Assembly: GCA_015350385.1 (NCBI GenBank)
Contig: WNKI01000001.1
Coordinates: 11,609,338-11,673,337, forward strand
From: Aculops lycopersici
Taxonomy: Eukaryota > Arthropoda > Arachnida > Trombidiformes > Eriophyidae
Reading direction: 5' to 3'
DNA length: 64,000 bases
Shown: piece after piece, positions 43,005 to 52,780 of the stretch
Position numbering within the stretch: the first letter of the stretch is position 1
Layout of the letters: every line of letters starts with the position of its first letter
Translations under genes and position numbers: made by a program
Notes under the pieces: generated by a model
Told to the model about the DNA's origin: nothing
Database searches by the model: none
What the model saw: only the letters and a program-made list of their open reading frames with translations

Positions 43005-44501
43005 ATGTTCGTCAAGATCTATTTTTTAGCTTTGGCCTTGAGCTATAATTTTGTCGTCGGTATAGTCGACGAAAGTAGCCCAGATTTGAGCAAATACAAC
43101 CTACGCCGTGTCAACACAGAAATTTATGCCAACAATCGTGCAAATGAAGACACCCTGACCTTTCGGGATGCAACTGAAAAATTACACGACGCTTTGAGTT
43201 CGAATTCGTACTACGTGAAATGTTCAGCCTACGCCCACCTGTTTCGCATGCTGAACGAAAAGTCCTCTATTCGTCAAGATGCAATCGACGCTCTGGCTTT
43301 GGTTTCCAGCGAGGACCGTGTCTTTTACAAGCAATTGTTGAAGAGAGATAACCCACTAGCATCCACCGAAAACATCGCCAACGCCATATTCGATCTTGGC
43401 AAGGACTCTACGTATAAGGGTATGCATATTATGATGGAGCTGGTCAAGTGCGCTCATCTCTACATGGATGGAGACGATAAGAATGTGATGGAATCCAAGA
43501 TTGTCGAACTTTTGTCGCAACGTGGCTTCAACAAGCACTTTGATTTCGATCAATCGGTGGCAAATAAGGGGTTTGTCAAGGAGAACGAGTCGCTTCCGGT
43601 TTGTAATGAAGTTTGCAAGGAGATCCTTGAGCAAGCAAGAAAGTTGATTGCCCAGTATGATAACAAGAAGGTTTCTGAGGCAAGAGCCAGAGCCGAGAAG
43701 AGTCCAGTCTTGCACATAGCCGACGAAATGGACGACGAAGATCTGCAGAATCAACAGATTCTTTTGAATCGTGCAGTCCAAACTTTACCCTCACAAGATG
43801 AGTCAAAACCCGATTCTCGACAGGAGTCGCGGAACGAGAAATCCAATGAGCCTGAGGAGACAGATGATAAGGAGGTAGAGATAGAGAACTCAGAAGAGGA
43901 AGAAAACCAAGGGGGCCAAGATAACCAAGAAGACCTAGTGAACAATGGACCTAGAGACCAAGAGAATCAGGAGGAGCCAAAGGTTAACGTGGAGGTATTG
44001 GTACCCGAGGAGACGCCCAGCGCACCTGTTGTCAGCGATTTCACCGAAAGTCAGCTGCTTGTTCTGAGACTGGTTAGAATGAGAATCTCCAGTTTCAGAG
44101 AAAAAAGCAACGGTAATGGTAAGAGCTCTCGCATGCCGATTAGTTCTATCATGGACTTTGATGGTAACTGGAAGCTTTTGCGAAAGGCCAAGCTCAACTC
44201 CAACACCAAGCTGGGCGCCGACGCCATCGCCTTCCGTAACGACCTTACCAGCATTGAAATTGCTCGTCGTGTAGAAAATATAGTTGGTGCTTATGCTAAG
44301 GTTGCTAAAATGTTCGGACGTATCCTCGATGTTCAAAAGAAAAGAAAATCTCAAGACTTATCCGTGGCCTTCTGGAATCTGGAGCAACTCCTTAAGGAAT
44401 TGGATCCAGTTGTTGATGTCGCGGACATTCAACGAGCGATAGATAACTACAAGAACAAGGACCGTAAGAAGAAGTTCAATTTGATATTCTGGAAACATTA
44501 G
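43005..44501 (+). CDS. Orphan secreted protein, long paralogue of a tandem pair
   Basis: A 498-residue intronless ORF from the ATG at 43005. An in-frame ATG at 42984 would add seven residues. 43005 matches the paralogue's start and begins a clear signal peptide (MFVKIYFLALALSYNFVVGI). The mature N-terminus (DESSPDLSKYNLRRVN) is shared with the next gene. A helical middle domain of roughly 150 residues follows (FRDATEKLHDALSSNSYYVK to EILEQARKLIAQYDNKK). Next is an acidic Glu/Asp/Gln-rich linker, then a helical C-terminal domain of about 150 residues ending in FNLIFWKH. The C-terminal domain is shared with the next gene: GNWKLLRKAKLNSNTKLGAD, IAFRNDLTSIEIARRVE, LLKELDPVVDVADIQRAIDN. I recognise no known family. 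A lineage-specific secreted effector or matrix protein is an inference. Confidence 0.8.
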   Translation: MFVKIYFLALALSYNFVVGIVDESSPDLSKYNLRRVNTEIYANNRANEDTLTFRDATEKLHDALSSNSYYVKCSAYAHLFRMLNEKSSIRQDAIDALALVSSEDRVFYKQLLKRDNPLASTENIANAIFDLGKDSTYKGMHIMMELVKCAHLYMDGDDKNVMESKIVELLSQRGFNKHFDFDQSVANKGFVKENESLPVCNEVCKEILEQARKLIAQYDNKKVSEARARAEKSPVLHIADEMDDEDLQNQQILLNRAVQTLPSQDESKPDSRQESRNEKSNEPEETDDKEVEIENSEEEENQGGQDNQEDLVNNGPRDQENQEEPKVNVEVLVPEETPSAPVVSDFTESQLLVLRLVRMRISSFREKSNGNGKSSRMPISSIMDFDGNWKLLRKAKLNSNTKLGADAIAFRNDLTSIEIARRVENIVGAYAKVAKMFGRILDVQKKRKSQDLSVAFWNLEQLLKELDPVVDVADIQRAIDNYKNKDRKKKFNLIFWKH

Positions 44502-45052
44502 ATTGTTGTAGCACATATTAAAACCTCTTGATAAGTACAAAAAGGGTCATGTGACGCGTTGTTTGTTTAGATTTCAAAGTGATCTACTTAGCACAGGCAC
44601 CATCGATGAGAACGCATCTACTCTGGTGTTTGCTAATTTAGTTATATTACAATTCTTCATAACAAAGAGATCCAATTGAATCAATTTTTTGAAAGCATTA
44701 GATCAAACTATCAAACCGGTCAGATAGATGTCCAGCTCCCGGTTCGGTTGACTGGAGATCTTCAAGAAGAACCACGAGCTCTTTTTTCAAACATATTCAA
44801 CCATATTCTATTTATATCTTCTGTCGCCAACTAAAGATAGATCTTCGACGCCTCTATAGTCTGCTCTCACCTGTTGCCAGAAGCCGACGCACCGACTAGA
44901 CATGTCACCTACCTGACGGCTTTTCTATCTGGAGCTACGCCGGTGATTCAGTTTGAAAGTTTACCTCAGTCAAACTCTTGAACATTCGAGATCCCTCTAG
45001 CACAATTCATACAGCTCTGATCTATAATAAAACAAAACGAATTACGGCCATA
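44502..45052. other. Spacer between the two orphan secreted genes
   Basis: About 550 bp with no ORF of note; contains the promoter of the second copy and the 3' end of the first. No canonical AATAAA is seen for the first copy. Confidence 0.5.
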
Positions 45053-45823
45053 ATGTTTCTCAAGATTTTCCTCCTTGCTCTAGTTGTCGGTTCAACTCTC
45101 GTCGACGCTGTGGTTGATACGAAGAGCCCGGATATCAGTTGCTACAATCTGAATAAGGTGAACCCCAGCATCTATCAAGAGGGAGCCGATGGTTCTGTAG
45201 ACGAAAAGAATAATAACCAGCCACAATCCGGTAATGGTAGTGACGAAGATAAATCTGGAGGTCAGGACGAGATTGTTGTCGCACCCGCCGAGGATCTAGC
45301 GACACCAATTAAGGAGGAAGAGTTTACCGTAAACCATTTGATGGCTCTACGTCATGTAGCCGGAAAAATCTTAGATTGTGGACGCCATGGAATCTGTCTG
45401 ACCAAGGGACAATCAGTTCCGGTCAACTTAATCTTTAACTTTTACACCAATTGGAGAATATTGAGGAGAGCAAACTTGAACCTGAATACTAGATCAGGCA
45501 CCGAGGCACTAGCATTCCGCTCGGACAAGAACAATATTGGGATTGCCAGTCGTGTCGAGAGATCGGTGCACGCCTACATCAAGATGTCTCAGACCTTGAA
45601 GCACATTCAGGAACTTCAAGATAAGCCTGGTTCAGCTGATGAGTTGAAAATTTCCTTTTGGATTCTCGAGAAGAGTATGAAGGAATTGGACCCAATGTTG
45701 GATGTCTCTGGCATCAAGAAGGCTATTGATTCATACAAGAGCAAGGGTGTTCTCCACAGAAAGTTACACCTGAGATTCTGGAAACATGATCTAAACATTG
45801 AATTAAGTAGATCTGCTCCTTGA
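45053..45823 (+). CDS. Orphan secreted protein, short paralogue of the tandem pair
   Basis: A 256-residue intronless ORF; 45053 is the first ATG in the frame. Signal peptide MFLKIFLLALVVGSTLVDAV, then DTKSPDISCYNLNKVNPSIY, which parallels the first gene. The middle helical domain of the first gene is missing; only a short acidic Asn/Gln/Asp-rich linker remains. The C-terminal domain is conserved: NWRILRRANLNLNTRSGTEA, LAFRSDKNNIGIASRVERSV, SMKELDPMLDVSGIKKAIDS, LHLRFWKH. It runs 11 residues past FWKH (DLNIELSRSAP). The two genes lie head to tail, about 550 bp apart, so an unequal tandem duplication followed by loss (or gain) of the middle domain explains them. Function unknown. Confidence 0.8.
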   Translation: MFLKIFLLALVVGSTLVDAVVDTKSPDISCYNLNKVNPSIYQEGADGSVDEKNNNQPQSGNGSDEDKSGGQDEIVVAPAEDLATPIKEEEFTVNHLMALRHVAGKILDCGRHGICLTKGQSVPVNLIFNFYTNWRILRRANLNLNTRSGTEALAFRSDKNNIGIASRVERSVHAYIKMSQTLKHIQELQDKPGSADELKISFWILEKSMKELDPMLDVSGIKKAIDSYKSKGVLHRKLHLRFWKHDLNIELSRSAP

Positions 45824-45918
45824 CGTTACAATCATGACTCGTGTGCTACATGTAATAGATGTTGCGCGCGAAAATAGCAAGGTGCATTCAGTGTGTTATC
45901 GTTAGCCTCAAAAACTTC

Positions 45919-45924
45919 AATAAA
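45919..45924 (+). terminator. Poly(A) signal of the short orphan secreted gene
   Basis: AATAAA 96 nt after the stop codon. Confidence 0.65.
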
Positions 45925-45974
45925 ATGTGTTTGTTAAGTTAGTGCGTGTTACTACACATAATAATCTAATGCTC

Positions 45975-46240
45975 ACCTGTATCCTAGCTTCCGAAGGCTC
46001 CATTCGGAAGCTGAAATACCTCGCGGCCAGGTAACGATAGTGACACGTTACACAAGTAAATTTCGTGGCCTTGTTTGAGTGGTTGAAGTGTATGAAAATT
46101 CCACACTCATTCTCACATCGCTTCCATACCAAATTCGTGGGAGTATAGTGCAGAACAACTAACGCAAGGCTAGTGTGGTAAGAATTGTCTTTCCACATCA
46201 GATATCCCATACATGAGTTACCTGGCAGCCTGCGACGCAT
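45975..46240 (-). CDS. Candidate exon/ORF with a zinc-ribbon-like cysteine pattern
   Basis: An ATG at 46240 opens a frame containing RCENECGIFIHFNHSNKATK and then FTCVTCHYRYLAAR. The pattern is C-x3-C, about 16 residues, C-x2-C, as in a zinc ribbon. The open frame runs into a good donor-like sequence (ATACAG|GTGAGC), so this may be one exon of a gene, or it may be the whole small ORF ending at 45917. Faint resemblance to CHCC-type ribbons (complex I NDUFS6) does not extend to the ends. It lies between the orphan pair and the KLC gene. Identity unknown and coding status uncertain. Confidence 0.3.
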
Positions 46241-46552
46241 TCAAAACTGCAGTCTGCAGACAAGACAGCGGCAGTAGCAGACTGCTACTACAGCAGTGGA
46301 ACTGACGGCGCACACTTCAGCAGATGTAAACATCACGTAAGAGAATAGTAAGCTCAATGTTTACGGTATCGTTCCATCTAATAATTATTATAATTTTAAT
46401 TTACAACCACCAATTCTATTTCATTCTTACTCTTTTAATCAATACCTTTGCTGACAAGTATTTGATCAGATGAATCGCTATATTCCACTTACATTGAACA
46501 ATACGAAGATAGATTGAAAGAGAAATCAAAACAACGACTAGCACGACTAAAA

Positions 46553-48073
46553 ATGACTCGAGGAGATGTCATCTCGAACACAAAGACTGTGATACAAGGA
46601 TTAGAGGCGCTGAAGATCGAAAATATCACATTATTAGATTCGATCAGATCTGCCCTAAAGAATGCACCCAACAATGGATCCAGCTTGGAGCGAGCCAATT
46701 ATATGCTTATGCAAGAGAAGGCTGCAATAATTGAAAAAAGTGTGGGATCGATTGAGATGGGTTTGAGTGATGCCCAGGTGATGATCTCACTCCAACAACA
46801 TTTGCAATCAGTCGAAGCCGAGAGACACAAACTGAGAGCTCAAGCTAAGAGATTGAGTCAGGAGAATGCTTGGCTCCGCGACGAATTGTCTAAAACGCAA
46901 CAGAAGTTGATGGATGCAGACAAGGATAAGATTGCATTGGAACAGGAAAATAAACATCTAAAGTTCAACATGTCTTTGAAGGAAATTGACGGACAATCTT
47001 CATCAGCAAGTGCTACACCATCGACCACTCAGGTTGCCATTGAAGAGAGTTTTGTCAACAATGGAAGCAGTATGTCAAGCAATATCGAGCGCAATAAGTC
47101 GGATAGCGAGCCAGCACTGGAGATGGGCTTCCCCGATGAATATGATGTCCATCAGCAAGGTGGACAGGCCGACAATATAAACAATCTTCCATCAACCGGA
47201 TATGAGATACCTGCGAGGATAAGAACTCTACATAATTTAGTGATAAAATATGCTCAGAAGGGAAGATACGAGGTAGCTGTTCCACTATGTAAGCAGGCAC
47301 TAGAAGACTTGGAGAAAACCTCGGGCCCAAATCATCCAGATTTCGCAACAATGCTGAACATTCTCGCTTTAGTGTATAGAGATCAACATCTATACCGCGA
47401 GGCCACCCAGTTACTGAATGAAGCCTTACAAATTCGAGAAAAGACTCTAGGGCCCGAGGATCCAGGTGTCGCTGCTACACTAAATAATCTGGCTGTACTC
47501 TATGGTAAGAGAGGACTGTACGAAGAAGCTTTGCCATTATGCAAGCGAGCCCTTAACATCAGAGAGAAACGATACGGTCCAGAGGATCCAAACGTTGCGA
47601 AACAGTTGAATAATCTTGCCCTACTTTGCGTAAATTTGAACAAATTTGACGAGGCACACCAATACTACTCGCGAGCAATTGAAATCTACGAGAAGGCGCA
47701 TGGACCTAACGATCCGGTTGTATACAAAACTAAGAATAATTTAGCTTCCGCATTATATAAGAAGAGTGATTTCAAGAGAGCAGATGCGATTTATAAGGAG
47801 GTTATCAACAGAGCTCACGAGAAGGAGTTCGGCAAGATAAGCGATGAGAACAAACCTATTTGGCAGATTGCCGAGGAGTGTGAGGAGGCCAAGGCTAAAA
47901 AGGCAGATCAACTGGAGCTTAGCAAAATACCCACGATTAATGATACAAATGCACCCATTGTACAGTCAATCAAAAACTTGATAGCATCCTATAGACGCCA
48001 GGGAAAGAGTGTAGCTGCAGAGGCCCTAGAGGACTGCGCCCAACGAGCCAGAATCGAGGTTTCAAGGAAATGA
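46553..48073 (+). CDS. Klc: Kinesin light chain
   Basis: A 506-residue intronless ORF; 46553 is the first ATG and gives TRGDVISNTKTVIQGLEALK, as in other KLCs. Residues about 1-150 form the heptad-repeat coiled coil that binds kinesin heavy chain (SDAQVMISLQQHLQSVEAER, SQENAWLRDELSKTQQKLMD). A Ser/Asn-rich linker contains GFPDEYD, which may stand for the LFP-acidic autoinhibitory motif. Then come six TPR-type repeats starting at RTLHNLVIKYAQKGRYEVAV. Each carries the KLC signature (LNNLAxLY, ALxIREKxxGPEDP). The sixth repeat (SIKNLIASYRRQGKSVAAEA) is followed almost at once by the C-terminus, so there is no long isoform tail. KLC links cargo to kinesin-1. Confidence 0.95.
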   Translation: MTRGDVISNTKTVIQGLEALKIENITLLDSIRSALKNAPNNGSSLERANYMLMQEKAAIIEKSVGSIEMGLSDAQVMISLQQHLQSVEAERHKLRAQAKRLSQENAWLRDELSKTQQKLMDADKDKIALEQENKHLKFNMSLKEIDGQSSSASATPSTTQVAIEESFVNNGSSMSSNIERNKSDSEPALEMGFPDEYDVHQQGGQADNINNLPSTGYEIPARIRTLHNLVIKYAQKGRYEVAVPLCKQALEDLEKTSGPNHPDFATMLNILALVYRDQHLYREATQLLNEALQIREKTLGPEDPGVAATLNNLAVLYGKRGLYEEALPLCKRALNIREKRYGPEDPNVAKQLNNLALLCVNLNKFDEAHQYYSRAIEIYEKAHGPNDPVVYKTKNNLASALYKKSDFKRADAIYKEVINRAHEKEFGKISDENKPIWQIAEECEEAKAKKADQLELSKIPTINDTNAPIVQSIKNLIASYRRQGKSVAAEALEDCAQRARIEVSRK

Positions 48074-48338
48074 ACTCAATTGTATTCCGGTCGTTCACCA
48101 AGATGCGTGCGAAAGACAGTGATAAACTTTGCAATTCCTATCCCGGCTCATAAAAGAACCTCAATATCCAACAACTCAGAAGCTTAAAGAGCGAACTTTT
48201 ACTAACCCTGACCAGACCAGACGAGACTAAACCAATCATTTAGACACGGGAATCTAACTTGCGAGGCGACTAGCACAGCTTAAAGATGACGTGGTGTGTA
48301 AATGTATAATTTTGTTATTTTATCAGGTTCAAAATAAT
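48074..48338. other. KLC 3' UTR
   Basis: AT-rich from 48300 onward, with no canonical AATAAA; convergent with the next minus-strand exon candidate. Confidence 0.4.
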
Positions 48339-48541
48339 TTAAACTTTGTAGACTACATTAGCATGAGCCAAGACTTCTGTGGCTTTTGAATCTCCTGGAT
48401 AAGATTCTAAATAACAATTGATAGCTTTCAAAACAGTCGATCTGCAGTTATATGATGCTATGGAGTAATACATCAAGTATGCAAAGGCGCCGAAGAATGA
48501 CAAGCCTATAGCCCATAGAAGTAACCAGCATGGACTCGTAT
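48339..48541 (-). CDS. Candidate 3' exon of a small membrane protein gene
   Basis: Minus strand: acceptor TGAATAG|ATACGAG, then an open frame with a strongly hydrophobic helix (SPCWLLLWAIGLSFFGAFAY). A polar tail of about 45 residues follows (SIASYNCRSTVLKAINCYLE...ANVVYKV) and ends in TAA. A possible upstream exon ends at a good donor (GGTCAT|GTAAGT, exon end 48662) and reads HIPIELTVWIGEEMEG in one frame. Its phase (0) does not join this exon's phase (1), so the model is incomplete. An ATG near 48860 (ATGTCAGGCGATAGG) could be the start. I do not recognise the protein. Confidence 0.35.
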
Positions 48542-48979
48542 CTATTCAGTGACGGTTTTGATTTTGTCGAGAGGGATACCTAAAGGGTTAGTTTCTAAGC
48601 CTTATTCTCGGAGTGAAATTAGATTCAAACATTGATCGGGTCCGTTCAAAAGCATACTTACATGACCCTCCATTTCCTCGCCTATCCATACTGTCAGCTC
48701 AATCGGGATATGCCTGGTTGAATATGAGTTGATTTGAATACCTGTGGTATGAATAGATTGAGCTCAATTATTCTGATTGAAAGCTCGCAACTTGATGATG
48801 CAGGCCAGCTGCAAAAACCAGCTCAACAACCCAACCACATTTACCCTATCGCCTGACATATTGAAATGAGCTATATGTGTGTTAGATGAAACGGTGCTGT
48901 AACGGACGAATCTACCTGATGAGATGATTTTTTTTCGAAGGTTGAGAAAGAGAAAATGATAATTGATGGCAAACTCCGA

Positions 48980-48985
48980 TTTATT
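48980..48985 (-). terminator. Poly(A) signal of the receptor kinase gene
   Basis: TTTATT on the plus strand gives AATAAA on the minus strand, 37 nt past the stop at 49022. Confidence 0.6.
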
Positions 48986-49021
48986 GAATCTAAATGTGTC
49001 TGCATTGTGAGTTCATAACAT

Positions 49022-50890
49022 TCAAGCGATCGATCTTGTTTTATCTCGACTACTATGTCTGGTGCTTGAAGATCTAGAATTTGAGCTACTACCACGGCCC
49101 GAATCAAAGCTAGAGGTTAGATCAAAGGGCTTTGACTTACATGGTGACTTAGGTCTGAATTGTGCCAACTGATTGTTGATCTTCTTCTTAACATTCAAAG
49201 CCGGCGCTCGAGCATTTGGGTTTGCTCGCCAGCAATCGCACATCAGTTCATATAATTGTCTCATAATTTCATATGAATTCCAAGACTCGGGTTGGGGCGG
49301 TCGATAGTTGTCCTCGCAAATTATCTTGATCATGTCGCCAATTTTTGGATTGTGGGGCACCACACCATCATAAGGCAATAAGTGTTCATCAGCCAAACAT
49401 GTGTCCAAGGTGGTCTTATAGCAGATCTCCCACATGACCAGAGCAAATTGATAAACATCCGCTTGAGCGTAGGTTGCGAAGTTTCCATAATTGATTCGTG
49501 GATCAGGTTTTAGTATTTCTGGAGCCATATACCTGACGGTGCCTACTTGGAGAGTCTGATACTTTCCGTGATCTAATTGGTGCTCGTTGACTCTGATTAA
49601 GGCATGCCCGAAGTCGGCTATGCAGCAAACATTTTTAGATCTCATGAGTATATTTTTGGATTTAATATCACGATGCGCTATCGAGGGTTTGTACTCCGCT
49701 GTCCCCAGTTGGGAGTAGTCCTCGTGTAAGTAGTTGAGACCATTGATGATGCACTGGAGTATTAATAAGGCGTCTATGGAACTTTCGATATCATGATGAT
49801 CTAGGTAGTCGCACAGTGATCCAAAGGAACAGTATTCGAGGATGATACAGTATTCGGTGGATGATTGATCAGTTGGGGTGATTTCTGAAGTTAGGATTCT
49901 AACGATATTAGGATGGCTACCTAGTCTCTTTAGAACCTTGCACTCTCGGTCCCATGATTCCCAATCGATTGAGCTGAATGCTTTGACTGCTACGTCTTCA
50001 CCGTGGAATTCTCCCTTGTAAACACGCCCAAATCGACCCTCACCCACAGGAAATGTTTGACCGAGGGCAACTGATTTGGCGATGGTTCTGGATTGAAGCT
50101 GGCGAAGACCTTTGCCGGATGTCGGGTCGCTGCCGAGAGTTAGGCAAGTGTGCTCGCTGTCGTGTAGGTCCATCTTTTTGGTTGAGTCGGAGATGGAGTA
50201 AGAATGTGTCGAGGATGATCCTCCAGCGAAGTCTCGGTGAAATCTACTGTAGTCCTCTTTGGACTGGAATGAGGACACGGATTCATTCTTGAGCATTTCT
50301 TTTTTCTCGGTGGATCCCATACAACAGTTTCTTAGGCAGCGATAGCAGAGCACGAGTATTATAGTGGTTGAGAATATGATAAGCGCGATGTAAGCCAAAA
50401 AGAGGGCATCTATGCGCATTGATTTCATGTCTATAGGCTGCTGGGGTCTTTCGACTGTATCGTTGATGATATTGAACTTGGGATCCGCCGGGTCATCAAG
50501 GTATTCGTTGCATCTATCTCTATCCTTACAGCAGGCCACATGGGTGGGTACAGAGAACTCTGCGTAGGACATGCATTGCATTTCAGCCAATGATTCTGGC
50601 CCAGCTGAAATGCACCCTAACTCAACGATCCTTTCCAAAGTTCCATTCTCATTCTTCTCGATTTTGACTGATTTTTGGCACATAGAATGCTTGTCAGGGC
50701 TGGTAATACAGAATCCCTCGTCGCAAGTGTTGCAAGCGCATTCTAAAGCTTCAACTTCTAGAGTTAGTGGATGGCACGTAAGTTGTAAAAGTATGGCTAT
50801 GGTTGGAATAAAAGCGATAAGTTTAGATTTGGACATTGGGGAAGTGGGTGATTTTGAGCTTTTGATATGGCAGTGGTTTCTTTGTGGCAT
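49022..50890 (-). CDS. Divergent TGF-beta/BMP type I-like receptor Ser/Thr kinase
   Basis: A 622-residue intronless ORF. The ATG at 50890 has the better context; Met19 (50836) would start directly before the signal peptide (LIAFIPTIAILLQLTCHPLT). The ectodomain is a three-finger cysteine fold (CACNTC...CACCKDRDRCN; the CC-x-x-R-x-x-CN end is typical of type I receptors). One membrane helix follows (ALFLAYIALIIFSTTIILVL). The kinase has GEGRFGRVYKG, the ATP lysine in VAVKAFSS, HRDIKSKNIL, DFG, VGTVRYMAPEIL and PNARAPALNVKKKI, so it looks active. The juxtamembrane GS box is degenerate: only DPTSGKGLRQLQSRTIA, where type I receptors have TTSGSGSGLPLL. The DFG replaces the usual type I DLG. It could be the tkv/sax/babo-type receptor of this lineage or a derived extra copy. 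Confidence 0.85.
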   Translation of the reverse strand: MPQRNHCHIKSSKSPTSPMSKSKLIAFIPTIAILLQLTCHPLTLEVEALECACNTCDEGFCITSPDKHSMCQKSVKIEKNENGTLERIVELGCISAGPESLAEMQCMSYAEFSVPTHVACCKDRDRCNEYLDDPADPKFNIINDTVERPQQPIDMKSMRIDALFLAYIALIIFSTTIILVLCYRCLRNCCMGSTEKKEMLKNESVSSFQSKEDYSRFHRDFAGGSSSTHSYSISDSTKKMDLHDSEHTCLTLGSDPTSGKGLRQLQSRTIAKSVALGQTFPVGEGRFGRVYKGEFHGEDVAVKAFSSIDWESWDRECKVLKRLGSHPNIVRILTSEITPTDQSSTEYCIILEYCSFGSLCDYLDHHDIESSIDALLILQCIINGLNYLHEDYSQLGTAEYKPSIAHRDIKSKNILMRSKNVCCIADFGHALIRVNEHQLDHGKYQTLQVGTVRYMAPEILKPDPRINYGNFATYAQADVYQFALVMWEICYKTTLDTCLADEHLLPYDGVVPHNPKIGDMIKIICEDNYRPPQPESWNSYEIMRQLYELMCDCWRANPNARAPALNVKKKINNQLAQFRPKSPCKSKPFDLTSSFDSGRGSSSNSRSSSTRHSSRDKTRSIA

Positions 50891-52780
50891 CTTGGCTTAT
50901 TTTTCTTTACAATAACGTACTTATGGGTGCTAGGAAATGTGATAACGGTGAGTGAGAAAGTTGCTAATAATGTAATAATCTGTTGCGCTACATCTGCAAT
51001 GGCTTTTGTCTTGGGTTTGTGTGATATAATAACCGTGTATTCAATATATTTGTCGTTAGCTAACTGAGAACTGTGGAATAGAATAGATTATTGTGTTACT
51101 TTTACTTTAAGGATAATAAAAACTTTGAACGTCTCTCAAGTTGGTCGAATAGGGGCTAGATCTGTGGTCAGTTGCTACCGGTTTCTTCTTGTTGAAGAGT
51201 GCAGTTTTACAGAGCATCGAATACGCTGGTTGGTTGGTCGGCTATAACACAACGCAGAGGAATGGGAAATTAGATAAAGCGAACGCGGAGAGAATAGATT
51301 AGAATAGGCTGGTTGTTGTTTGTGGCCTTCGGTTGTTGCGGCGGCTGGTGCACTGCATTGGGCCAATTGTGTTTCGCCTCGACTTTTAGTCCATTGGATT
51401 GTGTGTGTAAATTTGTGTGGTAGCGCCTATGCCTGTTTTAGTGCTAGTGCGCGCATTGTGACGGGCGCCCCGTCGTCGTCGCTCGTTGTGTTGCTTCGCC
51501 TTGCTTTGCCTAACTTTAGCCTGGCGTCCATCGCCGGGCGCCTTTGAAGGAGGCGGAGGAGCGAAGAAATGGGAGAGCGAGAGAGCAATAGTGCGGAAGA
51601 TCCAACAACGGCGCTGGAGCCGTAGCGAGCAGAGGGGAGCGTCTCCAATCTCCGTTGCGGTTGTGTGCTGGCCGGCCCGGCGGCGAAATCGAGCGGGCGA
51701 ACCAGCGGCGTAAAAACTAGCCGCAGCGACTGCAGCAGCATAACAATCTTGCAAGGCGAACAATGGGCGAAAGTTTGCAACTTCTTTGGGTTTATTGTTG
51801 TTGTGCCAGTTGCTTGTTTTGCCTGTTGCTCTCTCTCTCTCTCTCTCTCTCTGGTCGTTTTCATATAATGCTATGGCCGCGCAGCTCTCCTCTCGTGCAT
51901 TTGCAATCCATTATTTTTCTCGGCGTCAGAGTTGCTCCGTCGCCGTTTGCCTTCGCCCGAATGGAGCTACCGAGCAAACACGATACACGCCCGGGATTTT
52001 GTTCGCTCCCCTGGATTTGGGTGATTGGATTGGGGGAAAGTAGCAAAAATAGGACACATGGGCCATCGTGCCGATGGATAAGATGCGCTTGTCTCAAATT
52101 TAGTGCTCTCTCCTCCCCCGATGAGACCTCAGTTTACCAAAATCGCGAATCGCGAGAACAAACTGGTCCAATGAAAGGCAGTCAACTTGTTGCTCACAAA
52201 ACAACAAGCGCCTCATTGATCGGCAACTGGCTCAAGTTCGTGGCACAAAAAACAGTTGACCCGCTGACCAGTGCGGGGGCGCTACGAGCGTTGTGGTTCT
52301 CAAATAAGCAACACTGACTTCAGCAGCAGCCGCAGCGAGAGTGGCTTTTTCGCGTACTGGTGATGACCAAAACACATTGCAAAATCGGCCCACAAATCTC
52401 GTGTGAGACTTACGGTCAACATTGCAAAAATTAGCGCCATTCGTACAACTGTGCCAACTACGAACTCGCGCATTAATTCTCTGGTGGTGGCAAAAAAGGC
52501 GCACATTCAGAGAGAGAAGCATGCCACCGCTACACCTCGAGGTTCGAGGCACGCAACGCGCCATTTATTTACAATTTGAGATAAGAAAAACTCTCGATCT
52601 ACATTAGAGTTGTTGATTATTTATTGACAACATTTGACTTATTTTATATTCAGGTCACAACACAATATTCCAAGTTTGTCCCTCTATATTGATTGAAAAT
52701 TCAAGTCATCATTGCATCTACTCGCGTTATTCATTGTACTTATCATCAGATCGACATCCCAAATCACACCCACAGTCATC
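50891..52780. other. Divergent spacer between receptor kinase and HP1
   Basis: About 1.9 kb with overlapping GC-rich open frames on both strands, none recognisable; they overlap each other in several frames, as chance ORFs do. A (TC)n run lies at about 51831-51852. It holds the two divergent promoters. Confidence 0.5.

Noticed and set aside
51386..52564. Several overlapping 100-184-codon ORFs upstream of HP1
   Set aside because: They overlap on several frames and both strands and encode unrelated low-complexity peptides; typical of chance ORFs and a TC repeat.
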